From: Tipula vernalis
Lineage: Eukaryota > Arthropoda > Insecta > Diptera > Tipulidae
NCBI GenBank assembly: GCA_958295665.1
Contig: OY282558.1
Location: 68,994,789 to 69,058,788 of the forward strand
Direction: 5' to 3'
DNA length: 64,000 bases
Position numbers and translations under genes: made by a program. The notes beneath the pieces are model-generated. The model searched no databases and was not told where the DNA came from. It saw only the letters and a program-made list of their open reading frames with translations. Positions within the stretch are counted from its first letter, which is position 1. Each line of letters begins with the position of its first letter. Shown in pieces: positions 54,075 to 64,000 of this stretch.

Positions 54075-56722
54075 AGTTACGTTAGGTTAGGGTGGCCGTC
54101 CTAGACATAGGCATAGACTAAATATCGTCCGAACCCATACTATATACAATTTTCTCGGCTCAACTTACTGAACCATCCAGAGCTTACAATGAAGCATTGA
54201 ATACAACCGACGTCCATCGAATTGAGATCTGCCAAATGGATCCAGTTTCACAGCTTCTACAGTAATTATTAAAAGAGCCGCCTCTTCACTTATTAGATAG
54301 TGTCCTGTAATAACTTCCAGGAGCATAGTAATATGGCGACGTTGAAGTGTTAACAGCTGTCTAGTTCTTGTTTGATCGAGTCTTGGCCAAATCTGCCTAG
54401 TTATAACACAAGAGGTACCATTGGATCATTCGCTGCTCTCCTACCTCCTTCCTGAAGCAAGAGTTTGGGGGAGACGGAGACGGAATGAGAGGTTCACATT
54501 TAGTTTCTCACAAAAAATACCACAACCAACTCTGTCATCCATTTTCGCACCATCCGTGAAGAAGTTCAAAACTTCAGGGTTCAACAGCTCTTCACTTAGT
54601 CAGTCCTCTCTGGAGGTAATATAAGTACGAATACTTTTCTCAAAAGATGTTAATTGAATCATGTAATCGGTGCTACCAGGGATATCTCTGTTACACAAAA
54701 TATATGAGGGTCCTGCATTAATACAGGTCCACATAGAAATCGATTTGAGCCTGCCCAGAATATCTATGTGTATCAGATGAAAAATGGTTATTTGGAGGTT
54801 TCCAATGCCTAAGTGGGTGTACTCCTGAGTGCACCGCTAATACACAAATCGCTTTATCATTAAAGGTCAATCTAATACCATTTAAAATAAGAGGATCAAT
54901 CTGAGAAAGTTTGTATTTCCTAGGGAAGAGGACAACCTCAGTTTTACGTGGATTGACATTTAACCCAAACTGTTGGCTAAATTGGAAAGAAGACCAAGCG
55001 CGCTTTGCATGCGCTCTCTTAAGGTACAAGGACACTTATAAAAGACACCAATAGCAACGTTGCCCCTTCAGGTCCTGTAACAGGTCATTCATGACCAAGT
55101 TCAAAAGCAGGGGGAGACTTCATGATTCTGCGTCCCAGCATCTGATCTATCCAGCCAACGAGCGGTTCATCCAAATCCAGATTCGATAAAGCCTGATCTA
55201 CTGCCACCGATTTAATGTTGCTAAATGCACCTTTTATATCCAGAAAGATTACCAAGGGGTATTCCTTAAATTCTAGGGATTTCTCAATAGGACCAATCAG
55301 GCAGTGTAGAACGGTTTCTACCGATCTCCCTTTACAGTAAGCATGTTGAGATTTTGACCACCTAGCCGGCTCAATAGAGCCTCTAATGTGAGTTTCTATT
55401 TATCTTTCCATTATTTTCAGTCCATAGCCTAGGAATGTGGCAAAGTTCCAGCCTGCCTCTGAAGAAAACTTCCAGCCAGGGTAGAGCCAAGTCAATGGCT
55501 TGTTGAACATCCGCAGGAATAATGCCATCATTTCCAACTGACTTATATGGCTTAAAGCTGTTAGTTGTTTAAACTAACTTCCTCTTGCTTATTATTCGAC
55601 CTGCAAAAGCATTCGGCATTACAGGCGCCAGTTCGTAGCACCCGGAAAGTGGGTTATAAGTAGTAACTCCAAAGATTCCATCCGGTCGCTGAAGATGACA
55701 CGGGATGATAGGACTTGAAGCAAGTACTTTACATAGCTACGCAGCCAGTTCTCGTTTTCCTAGCTTTCCTAAAAAGCCTCTTGCATTTTTGACGAGAGCT
55801 TTGGAGCTGTTTTGACCACCAAGGTGGCCTTTGTTTACCCAAAATTCTTCAACATTTGCAGGTGGTATGTCATCACCTCCATAAGGTAGATAATCTGAAA
55901 TAAGCCAGAGATTTAAACTACCAAGTGTGTGTTGCTGCAATCAAATAGCACAAACCAGTTTAGATTAGGTTTAGTGAGAATGCCCGAACGAATCTTACCT
56001 TCCTTCTTGGCAAAAATCACTTTATAGTTTGGTGTCCTAAGTCCCATAACCCGGTCTAGAATGGCTCCCATGGCTCCTGGATCAGGACAACATCAACTCC
56101 ATCTGCTTCAATTTTGAGCAACAGAGCAGCTGAGGCTGCCTTTCAGTGGTGTAAATTGATCTGCAGCAGCCTCAGCATCAATCCACACCCATCGCGTCCA
56201 TCATCGTCGCGACTGTGACACCAAGTCCTCCTGGAATATACATAGTGTCCCCAAGGATCTAGAGATTTCTGAATTTGATACTCCTGGACCAGTTTTGCTA
56301 GAACTTTTGTCCTTTCCCAAAGTGATAGAAGCACTAAGCTTTATGCAAGCTAATGTCCTTCTTAATTACTGCAGTTTATGAACCAGACCTCTAAAAAGTT
56401 CATCGCTGCAGAAATCCGCGCTACACAGATAAGGCTACATAATCTGGAGGGCACCAAGTATCTGGATACACCGTTAGAAACTGAGATAGTTTTTAGACTG
56501 GGTCCTCCCAGCCAGATTGGTTTTCATCATTGTACGATTGACACCTTAAATTACTACAGTTGCTTAGCGCCGTGTTTTAGACTAACCCATCCGGTCAAAG
56601 TCACAGATGAGCAAGTTGCCCGGTGGTCACTGCAGGGAGGTAGTACGAACACCTGTCACATCAACTTTATTCCTCCAGACAACTTCACACCTAGACCACC
56701 TGGATCACAAATAGTGATCTAA
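54075..56722 (-). mobile_element. Decayed LINE (R1/LOA-like), second copy, longer
   Basis: Minus strand, from right to left: ORF1 zinc-knuckle scraps near 56,700-56,550; ORF2 endonuclease start near 56,170-56,060 (LRLLQINLHH, then 'AASAALLLKIEADGVDVVLIQEPW' across a stop), an 'LPYGGDDIPP' segment near 55,880, RT motif A 'FLDIKGAF' near 55,240, the region at 55,035-54,718 ('GLNVNPRKTEVVLFPRKYK'), and the 3' end at about 54,075 in 'gttaggttaggg' (TTAGG-like, plus strand). It shows the same 3' end and order as the copy at 1,136-2,545. All frames are broken, so it is inactive. Confidence 0.75.
54718..55035 (-). pseudogene. LINE RT fragment (after the YADD motif)
   Basis: A 105-codon piece contains GLNVNPRKTEVVLFPRKY, the RT palm-thumb block ('GLxVNPxKTxxVLFTRK') that follows the YADD active site in R1/LOA-type LINEs, then 'LILNGIRLTFNDKAICVLAV', the next conserved strand. 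The YADD box itself is not readable upstream. It belongs to the LINE at 54,075-56,722. Confidence 0.75.
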
Positions 56723-56724
56723 AA

Positions 56725-58880
56725 ATTTTGAAATATCGAACTCATTATGTCTATTCACACGAGTATTGTATTCATCATAGTCTTTTCTAATTGGTAGAGA
56801 AAAGAAGCAACAAACAATACGATGAATACAATACGCGTATGAACTGGCACATTTAAAACGAAATGAAACAGAACGAATTTTGGTGTCGTTTCATCAGACG
56901 TATGTGGTAAAAATAAACTTGGTGTTATTTCTCCTTCGTAGTACTCCTTCTGTCTCCCCCTCCCCTCCTCCCCTCGTCGAAGTTAGCGGCATTACGTTTC
57001 TATTCAATAAACTCTATCATTTGGCTGATGTTATTTCTTATGAAATAACTTCTATTGGGTATTTTCTTCTTGATACATTCCTTGATCTTGAACAAGCTAA
57101 GAATAGGTAAATCGATCATGTTCTAATACCGATTTTACAAACCATCAAACTTTCTAAAATGCTATAACATTTGCAAATGATGCAGCATCATGTTTCAATC
57201 TTTTATTAATGATAATTGATTCTCCTTTTTCGGTGTTGCCCACTGGCTAATTCAAGGTTAATCTCTTGGATGGAAATGGCATTTATGTGACACTTAAGAT
57301 TAATATTTGAAAGAGATTTCTGGCACGTCATCTACATATATTGATCAAAATAATAATGAAATGTGGTAAATGACATAATGCATAAAATTATCGATAAAAA
57401 AAAAAAAAAAAAATTTAGCCGACCCACAGACATTGGCCAGATGTTTTATTATGTTACGCCGTGTACCTATGGGCAAATATTAAATTATTTTGTGATCACA
57501 AGTATATTATTTAGTGCACCAATGCTGCTGACTAAAATTACGCAACTTATGGTACACATAGTTTGAAAAGAATGTTGAATTCGATGAAATTTTTGGAACC
57601 GGGGGCGGATTTATTTAACATTTATATAAAATATTTGGACCAAAATACTTGTATCATGTCGTAACATTAGTGACTTTCATGAGATATATTTGTATAATAT
57701 TATTGGTATACTTATACCATACCCACTTACTACTCAGACATAATTATTAGTGTCATAACTGTTTATGAGTGCAAGTTCATTGTCTTTAAAGATTATTTTT
57801 TGGTTGTTATTGAATAACTCTTTTTTTTATTATATAAAGAGGGTAAGCAGGATCTTTGTGCGATCATCAAAATTTAATTAATTAAAAATAAACATAAAAT
57901 TTAAGTTTTATTTTATTATACGACTGGAATTAAACAATTCTTAATATTTATGAACTCTTGAAAAGCTGTTTGGAGCGGTCAGATAGTAGTCGTTCAATAA
58001 TGATCAACTACGGAAATAACAATTTTAATATTGTAAGAATTTTATTGGTTAAAAGCAGTAGCACACAGTCCTGAAGAGGACTTGATTTCAAAAACAACGG
58101 CCAACAAGAATATCAGAATTAACCGAAGTTGACGCAGTCAGTTGATGTTGAAGAGATTGAAAGGCAAAGTATATTGCTGTGTGAAGTTGATTAATGTTTC
58201 ATTTTACATCTTGTACAATATTGGCGCATTGTCAACCATTTATTGTTCTGCAGACAATAAATTGACTCACACATCACACGCTGTAAACCATTAAACCATA
58301 GGCCTCACACATTACACGTTGGATGCAAAATCATTGGCTAAAAATAAAATCTTGATAATCTCATTGATTAGTGAGGCAAATTTCTTTTGCCTACATTTTA
58401 GTGAGAGCAGCCTACTTTCGAAAGCCGGGGAACTTCAAACGATGCGAATTGTTGTCTACTTCTTCACATATATCATGTTAAGCCAGAACCATGGTCATGT
58501 TCGACTTCAACAATACCCATACGGTAATAATAAAACGACTCGAATTGCGGTTGTGAGTCGTTCGGTGAGGTCAGAACCTTTATATCAAATATGACTATTA
58601 TGCTTACACAGAATGTCTTACACTTAAAACATTTTTATTGTTTACAAAATATTGTTATTTTACGACTAAAAACTAATTGAATAAAAAGGCGCCAATTCAT
58701 TTAAAAGTGTTGAATCACGGATCAACAGATTTTAAAATTATGTTATCTCAAAATGCTCAATATGCATTTTGTATATAAATTATATTTTTTGCACTTTTTG
58801 ATAATGTGAGAAAATTAGTATATGTTATGTATATATTCTGTACATACATAACATATAGAATGTAGAATGTAGTGTAGAAT
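56725..58880. other. No gene recognised
   Basis: A CT-rich tract lies at about 56,940-56,980 and a poly(A) run at 57,395-57,412. Open frames up to 91 codons show no known domain. The last few hundred bases must include the outer part of the BEL-4 LTR, but I could not place its start. Confidence 0.4.
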
Positions 58881-58893
58881 GTATCACATTTTG

Positions 58894-59044
58894 TATAAAT
58901 AGCACGGAATATGGTAAAATAAAGCAGAATTAAAACGAACGTTAAACTAGTTTAATTAAAAGTTCTCTCGAGTATTCGCTTGGCCCTTTCCTGGTAACCA
59001 GGCTAATACTCCCATAAATTCAAAGCAGAGGCTTGAATTTTTCA
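58894..59044 (+). promoter_or_regulatory. BEL-4 5' LTR, inner part (TATA and poly(A) signals)
   Basis: The LTR ends at 59,044 in 'tttttca', directly before the primer-binding site. Within it, TATAAATAG (58,894-58,902) looks like a core promoter and AATAAA (58,918-58,923) like a polyadenylation signal, only about 20 bases apart. The LTR's outer start lies upstream and is not determined. Confidence 0.55.
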
Positions 59045-59061
59045 TGGTCCTTCGAGCCGGA
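59045..59061 (+). other. Primer-binding site of BEL-4 (tRNA-Tyr type)
   Basis: TGGTCCTTCGAGCCGGA is identical to the BEL-2 site and complements the tRNA-Tyr 3' end. It fixes the LTR boundary at 59,044. Confidence 0.85.
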
Positions 59062-59358
59062 TGCGCTACAAAGAGCGTATTTCGCAATCAGCAAGTCCGA
59101 AGCCAGTCAACAACAATCGGATATTCAGTGCCATCTTTACCACAAGAGGAGCCAAATTCCGAGGCTAGTAAAACAACAAGTCGGACAAGCAGGTATTGAC
59201 GTCGTTCCAGACGAACCATCTGCAAATCAACAAGCGCTACACAGAGCGCATTTCCCGAGCCGATAACAACAATCGGGAAAGACTGCGGCTAACGTCGTTC
59301 CAGACGTAACGGCAGCAAAAATTTGATACGCCACAACCAGCGTAAATTAATTAACAAC

Positions 59359-61364
59359 ATGGAGAGCAAACTACGGCTGCAGGCAGAAATTTCCGAAGAA
59401 ATAACAACGTTGCAGAGAAATTATGGCAAAGATAGTTTATCCCGCAAAACTAAGTCGTACTTGGAATCGCGGATAGCAAAGGTAAAGGCTTTATACGTGA
59501 AGTATTTAGCAGGCGACGAAGAAATTCGTGCTGCAGAGCCACCGCTAGATTCAAGTCATCCATACCTCAAAAAGAGGAAAGAAGTTTCGGAGAATTACGA
59601 GATTCTGATAGCTGACATGCGCCAACGGTTAAACGCCGGACCCCCATTAACACCAACAATATCGACAGCGGATATTTCACAACTTCAGCAATTCGATATC
59701 AGCGGATATGACGAGTTTGTGGTTACGCCACCCGATATCCCGGGTTTCGGTGCAAAAACCCATGCTCCGTCAAACAACAACGAGGGGGAGAGCCGAAGCA
59801 AAGTGAAAGCGATGAACCCCAACAACATTCATCGCTACATGGCAACAAGCGAGACACATCTGATGGACATGGCATCAGGCAGTTGCTAAAAAAACAGGAC
59901 GTGCTAATGCGACAATTGTACAAAAAAATCGGGTCAATTGATTACGCCTTAGAAATGGGAGAAGTTACAAAGGAATATGTGCAACTAAAGGTTCATCAGT
60001 TGCAAAAGGGAGTAGACCAAATTGATGAGCTGCACACTACTATCATGGTGGAGTCAGAGGAAGAACATCGGACAGATAATTATTTCATAAACAACTACCA
60101 TGACACCTTGCAGGATAAAGTGGAAACAACAATTATTCGACTGCAGCAAGCTCAGATTGAGGCAAAAGAAGTTTCAACAGGTTGTACCAAGCTCCCAAAA
60201 GTGGAAATTCCCACTTTTTCCGGAGATTATGAGCAGTGGAGTTCATTCAACGACATTTTTACCGAAGTTATTCATAGGAATAAGAAAATTTCCGATACGG
60301 TGAAAATGACGTACCTAAAATCTCACGTTCAGAAGAGTGCGGCCTAGCTGATCCGTCACCTATCAACAACGGGTGAGAATTACAGAGCGGCCTGGGACTT
60401 GCTTCAGGCAAGATTTGAAAATCCAAGATTATTGGCGAGCAAGTATTTCAACACATTGTTGTCATTACCAACCATACAAGTAGCCACTGCCGGGGCAATT
60501 CGTAACCATCACGATACTGCAAAGGAGATGTTGCACAATATAGAACGACTACAAATGTCCATCCCATTTGAGTCATTTGTGGCATTTATATTGCTAAAGA
60601 AGTTAGATCCCGATACCGCTAGGCTGTATGAAACAACATTAGCCAAACCTCGAGAAGTTCCAAACATAAAAGAATACTTCAATTTTATGGAGAGAAGATT
60701 CCAGTCTTTGGAAACCATGGGGAGCGCCAAACCAACAACGGTAAGAGCACCTCCACTGACCATGCCACCGTTAAATAGAGTGGTTGCAGCGAAGTTCATC
60801 AACAAATGTCTGGTCAAACCTTGCAGAGAAAATCACAGGCTGGATCAATGCAGCCAATTCAGGGAAATGTCGAGACTGGATAGAGCAAGGTTGATAAATG
60901 AGTCCGGCCGCTGTGTTCGTTGCCTCTCCCAAGCTCATAAGAGAGGTGATTGTAGAGCGGCAGTATGTATTGTCTGCAAGGGGCAACATCACACCCTTCT
61001 GCATTGCAACAACGCCGCTACAACGAGCATGAGCACAGCTAAGACTTTCCTGGTCAACCAACAAGGACCTGTGCTATTACCAACTGCACTAATTAAAGCA
61101 ACAACTAGCAATGGGCAGATAATCTTGTTAAGGGCCTCGATAGATTCTGGATCTCAAGCCACTTTAATATCATCAAAGGCTGCCAACCTATTGAATATTA
61201 GAAGACAAAAAACCCACGTCAACATTTCCGGTATAGGCGGAAATAATGCTGGCATATGTCGGCAGACTATCAACGTCGAGGTAGCACCAAGATTCTTTGG
61301 AGATTTTCGTTTGAATATCGATGCCTTAATATTTGATGGAAGCATCTCCACAACATACAGTTAG
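59359..61364 (+). pseudogene. BEL-4 gag, zinc knuckles and protease start
   Basis: Start chosen at 59,359 (MESKLRLQAEISEEITTLQ), because the homologous BEL-1 gag aligns from there; an earlier in-frame ATG at 59,323 is possible. The first frame ends at 59,889; a shift near 59,880 continues as 'LLKKQDVLMRQLYKKIGSID', then the DUF1759-type capsid 'LPKVEIPTFSGDYEQWSSFN', a TAG at 60,345 (60,345-60,347), and the same frame to 61,364. It includes two zinc-knuckle blocks near 60,820-61,020 (CRENHRLDQC; CVRCLSQAHKRGDC, CIVCKGQHHTLLHC) and the protease active site IDSGSQATLIS at about 61,140. After 'FDGSIST' the frame is broken and part of the protease is missing. Confidence 0.88.
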
Positions 61365-61463
61365 CGGATCCACAATACAATATGTCACAACCCATTGACC
61401 TGGTAATTGGTGCGGACTATTACCCATTATTAGTAACCAACGATATCCTGAAGGGAGAACGCC

Positions 61464-63308
61464 ATGACAGACCAAACAATAACAAGCATGGTGACTACCA
61501 AGACGATTGAGGAACAACTAAAATTATTCATCGAAAACGACAATATTCCAGAGGAAAGGAGCCGCACTGAGGAAGAAATCAAGATTGAGTCACATTTTGA
61601 GTCAACTGTAGAGCACTGCCCCGATGGAAGATACATGGTGAGGATTCCATTTAAGACAAATAATATCAACTTGGGGGAGTCAAGACGAACAGCGGTAGCC
61701 AGATTATTACAGCTCGAAAGAAAGTTCGACAAGGATGCATCTTTCAAGCAGAATTATCATCAGTTCATGCAAGAATACATTGACCTAAAACATATGAAGA
61801 TAATCAACACAGAGTCTGAACGCTTGAAAGCGAGTGAAAGCTATTATATACCACATCATGGCATTATAAAGCAAGATAGTACAACTACCAAACTCCGGGT
61901 CGTTTTCGACGCTTCTGCAAAAACAACTACGGGAGTGTCACTAAATGATTTAATGATGACTGGCCCAAAATTGCAAGACGACTTAGTTGACATTCTCCTC
62001 CGGTGGCGTAGACACAAATTCGTCATAACCGCTGATATCGAAAAAATGTACAGACAAATTTGGATTCATAAACGGGATCGAGATTTTCAGCGCATATTAT
62101 GGCGAAATGATCCAACAAAACCTATGGCCACCTACAGACTAAACACTGTTACATATGGCACCACCGCTGCCAGCTTCTTAGCCGTAAGAGCCTTATTAAA
62201 ACTAGCAGAAGATAATAGCAGTATCTATCCAACCGCTGCTAAAATTCTATCATCAGATTTGTACCTAGATGATCTTTTAACTGGAGGTGACAGCAAGGCG
62301 GAAATAATCTTGGCCGTGAATCAGCTAAGGACTCTCACGGAGCTAGGCGGAATGACTCTAAGGAAATGGGCTTCGAATTCTGCGGACGTTCTGGATCATA
62401 TTCCCCCATCAATCAAGCTAAATGATTCCGTCAAAACCTTAGGGATAATATATAATCCCCTTGTGGACGTTTTTAAGTTCGATATATCCGGATTGCATCT
62501 TTCCGATTGCAATCCAACAAAGCGTTCATTGTTATCAGATTTCTCAAAATTATTCGACCCCATAGGATGGCTATCACCAATAACCATCACGGCCAAACTG
62601 ATGATGCAAGAAGCTTGGAGAATTGGAATAGATTGGGATGAATCATTACCAGCAACATTAAACACTAGCTGGGTTAAGTACAAAGAGGAGATGTCAATAA
62701 TGACGGAGATTGCAATTCCTCGATGGATTGGTATAACGAGGAAGTCATCAGTTGAGCTTCATGGATTTGCAGATGCATCAGAGATGGCATACGCTGCCGT
62801 GGTATATTACCAAAACATCGACAGTATGGGCAACATTACCACAAACTTATTAATGTCAAAAACACGAGTGGCCCCTATCAAAACAAAGCTGCCAATTCCA
62901 CGTCTTGAGTTAAACGCAGCATTGCTATTGGCAAAACTGATGAAGCATGTTCAGAGTACTATGGGACTCAATAACGTCAAAACGTATGCCTGGTCCTATT
63001 CAACAATTACATTGTGTTGGATAAAGGGGGAACCAAACCGGTTCCAAACATTTGTGGCAAATAGAATATCGGCTATAAATAGTATGTTACCAACAACAAA
63101 ATAGAATCATGTGAAGTCAAGTGACAACCCGGCGGACATAGCATCACGTGGAACAACTCCACTGGCGCTGGCAAACAACCACTTCTGGTGGAAGGGACCT
63201 GACTTTCTTCAAAACGAGGTAATATCAGATACACCTACACCAGAAAACCTGGTGGTATTAGAACCAAATGACTTAGAGGAAAAGTCGTGCAAGCATTCAT
63301 CGCAGTAA
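61464..63308 (+). pseudogene. BEL-4 reverse transcriptase and RNase H
   Basis: This frame runs 61,464-63,104, where TAG replaces a tryptophan codon (K-stop-NHV; related copies have W), and then continues in the same frame to 63,308. RT motifs are intact: YYIPHHGIIK, VVFDASAKTTTGVSLND, ITADIEKMYRQIWI with the first catalytic D, VTYGTTAASFLAVRAL, and YLDD at 62,262-62,273. The RNase H / A17-type part follows (PIPRLELNAALLLAKLMKH), then 'NPADIASRGTT' and 'FWWKGPDFL'. The first ATG in this piece is not a natural start; the frame joins the protease upstream through a deletion that removed roughly 27 residues of the linker. Confidence 0.88.
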
Positions 63309-64000
63309 AAGAAGCCAACCCGTTTGCAGCACTATTCAAGCGCCATTCCAACATCAACAAATTGAAACGGATCATCGCGTACTGTAAACGTTTCATTAAT
63401 CGTAATAAACTTGCAAACCAATGGAATGAAGTGCCATCAAATCAAGAACTCCAGGACGAGGAAACTACAATCCTCAGAATCATGCAAGAACAAGATTTTC
63501 ATGATGAAGTTCTCTGCCTCAAGTTTGCAAGAAAAAGTAACAACAAAAGCAGGCTTGCGTCATTGAACCCAATGGCAGGCGATGACGGCCTGTTACGTGT
63601 AAATGGGCGTTTACGAAACGCAGATCTTCCAGCCACCAGCCGATATCCGATCATTTTGGACAGCCATAATATTATCACACTACGAATCATTGAAGAAACC
63701 CACCGTAACACGATGCACGGTGGTACTCAGTTGACTTTAGCACACTTAAGAAACAAATACTGGGTTATAGATGGTAAGCGTGCTGTCCGCAATGTAGTGC
63801 GAAAATGTCTAAAATGTTTCCGCTACAAACAACACATATCGGATCAACTAATGGGCATCTTACCAGCAGCTAGGGTTCAGCCAGGAAGGGCCTTCGCAAA
63901 AACAGGAATCGACTATGCTGGTCCCATCCAATTAAGGACAACTAGAGGAAGAGGTTACAAGTCATATAAAGGATACATAGCTCTATTCATATGCATGGTA
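63287..64000 (+). pseudogene. BEL-4 integrase, open to the window end
   Basis: A third frame, open for 238 codons from about 63,287 to 64,000, has no start codon of its own because it is reached by frameshift from 63,308. It reads 'VQAFIAVKEANPFAALFKRH', then 'SRLASLNPMAGDDGLLRVNG', the zinc-binding H2C2 pattern (H in 'ETHRNTMHGG', C in 'VVRKCLKCFRYK'), 'LMGILPAARVQPGRAF' and 'KTGIDYAGPI' with the first integrase aspartate. No stop is seen in this stretch, so the integrase may be intact beyond the edge. Confidence 0.85.

Larger units (their letters stand above)
59045..64000 (+). mobile_element. BEL-4: BEL/Pao element, cut by the window end
   Basis: Primer-binding site, leader (59,062-59,358) and gag-pol in canonical order, up to the integrase core at 64,000. 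The gag N-terminus matches BEL-1 closely (YLESRIAKVKALYVKYL). Lesions are few for its length: frameshift near 59,880, TAG at 60,345, a deletion with frameshift at 61,350-61,460, TAG at 63,102 and a frameshift near 63,287. The leader contains a duplicated stretch ('gcgctac(a)…agagcg(t/c)atttc', 'cgtcgttccagacg' twice). Confidence 0.93.

Noticed and set aside
56378..56722. 114-codon plus-strand frame
   Set aside because: It overlaps the minus-strand ORF1/zinc-knuckle region of the second LINE copy and resembles nothing in its own sense.

Overview
The window looks like a piece of an insect nuclear genome, most likely a fly (Diptera, perhaps a brachyceran such as a fruit fly). It is AT-rich with many poly(A/T) tracts, has no bacterial-style gene packing, and is filled with transposon families typical of insects (BEL/Pao, mariner, hAT, piggyBac-like and R1/LOA-like LINE elements). 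I found no convincing host protein-coding gene, rRNA or true tRNA gene anywhere in the 64 kb. It is a transposon island, possibly heterochromatin or a piRNA-type cluster; that is inference.

Layout: 1-8.4 kb holds a degraded LINE 3' half (minus), a 230-bp direct repeat, and several copies of an unclassified 'AACTCAAC / catatataaa' repeat with a fold-back unit. 8.4-11.7 kb is AT-rich sequence with nothing recognised. 11.7-12.4 kb is a second fold-back repeat. 12.47-17.5 kb is BEL-1, a decayed BEL/Pao element (minus) with internal deletions. 17.6-21.0 kb has remnants of a piggyBac-like N-terminus (weak), a DUF4806-like segment (weak) and a tnp2-type transposase (minus). 21.0-21.7 kb has a 173-bp tandem repeat and a tRNA-derived SINE-like head.

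The central feature is a nest at 22,116-35,162. BEL-3 (plus strand, 396-bp LTRs, decayed gag-pol) has its 5' LTR split by BEL-2 (minus strand, 22,184-29,294, 578-bp LTRs with one visible difference, 5-bp target duplication AGTAA). BEL-2 carries one long 1,655-codon gag-pol frame and is the youngest element here. BEL-3 lies in a tandemly repeated AT-rich sequence and is followed by a decayed piggyBac-like transposase.

36-46 kb has an inverted copy of the repeat family from 4 kb, then BEL-5 (plus), a very decayed BEL/Pao element with an envelope-like reading frame at its 3' end and a mariner (40,294-41,442) inside it, then Ty3/gypsy-like protease and integrase scraps and a 213-bp TA-flanked MITE. 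46-53 kb is BEL-6 (minus, decayed), split by a 3.86-kb hAT-type insertion with an 8-bp target duplication. 54-56.7 kb is a second copy of the LINE family (minus). 58.9 kb to the end is BEL-4 (plus), the same lineage as BEL-1 and fairly well preserved, cut off by the window edge inside the integrase.

The genes do not form a host pathway. They are retroelement gag-pol (capsid, protease, reverse transcriptase, RNase H, integrase), one envelope-like gene and DNA transposases. Only BEL-2 looks close to functional from sequence alone.
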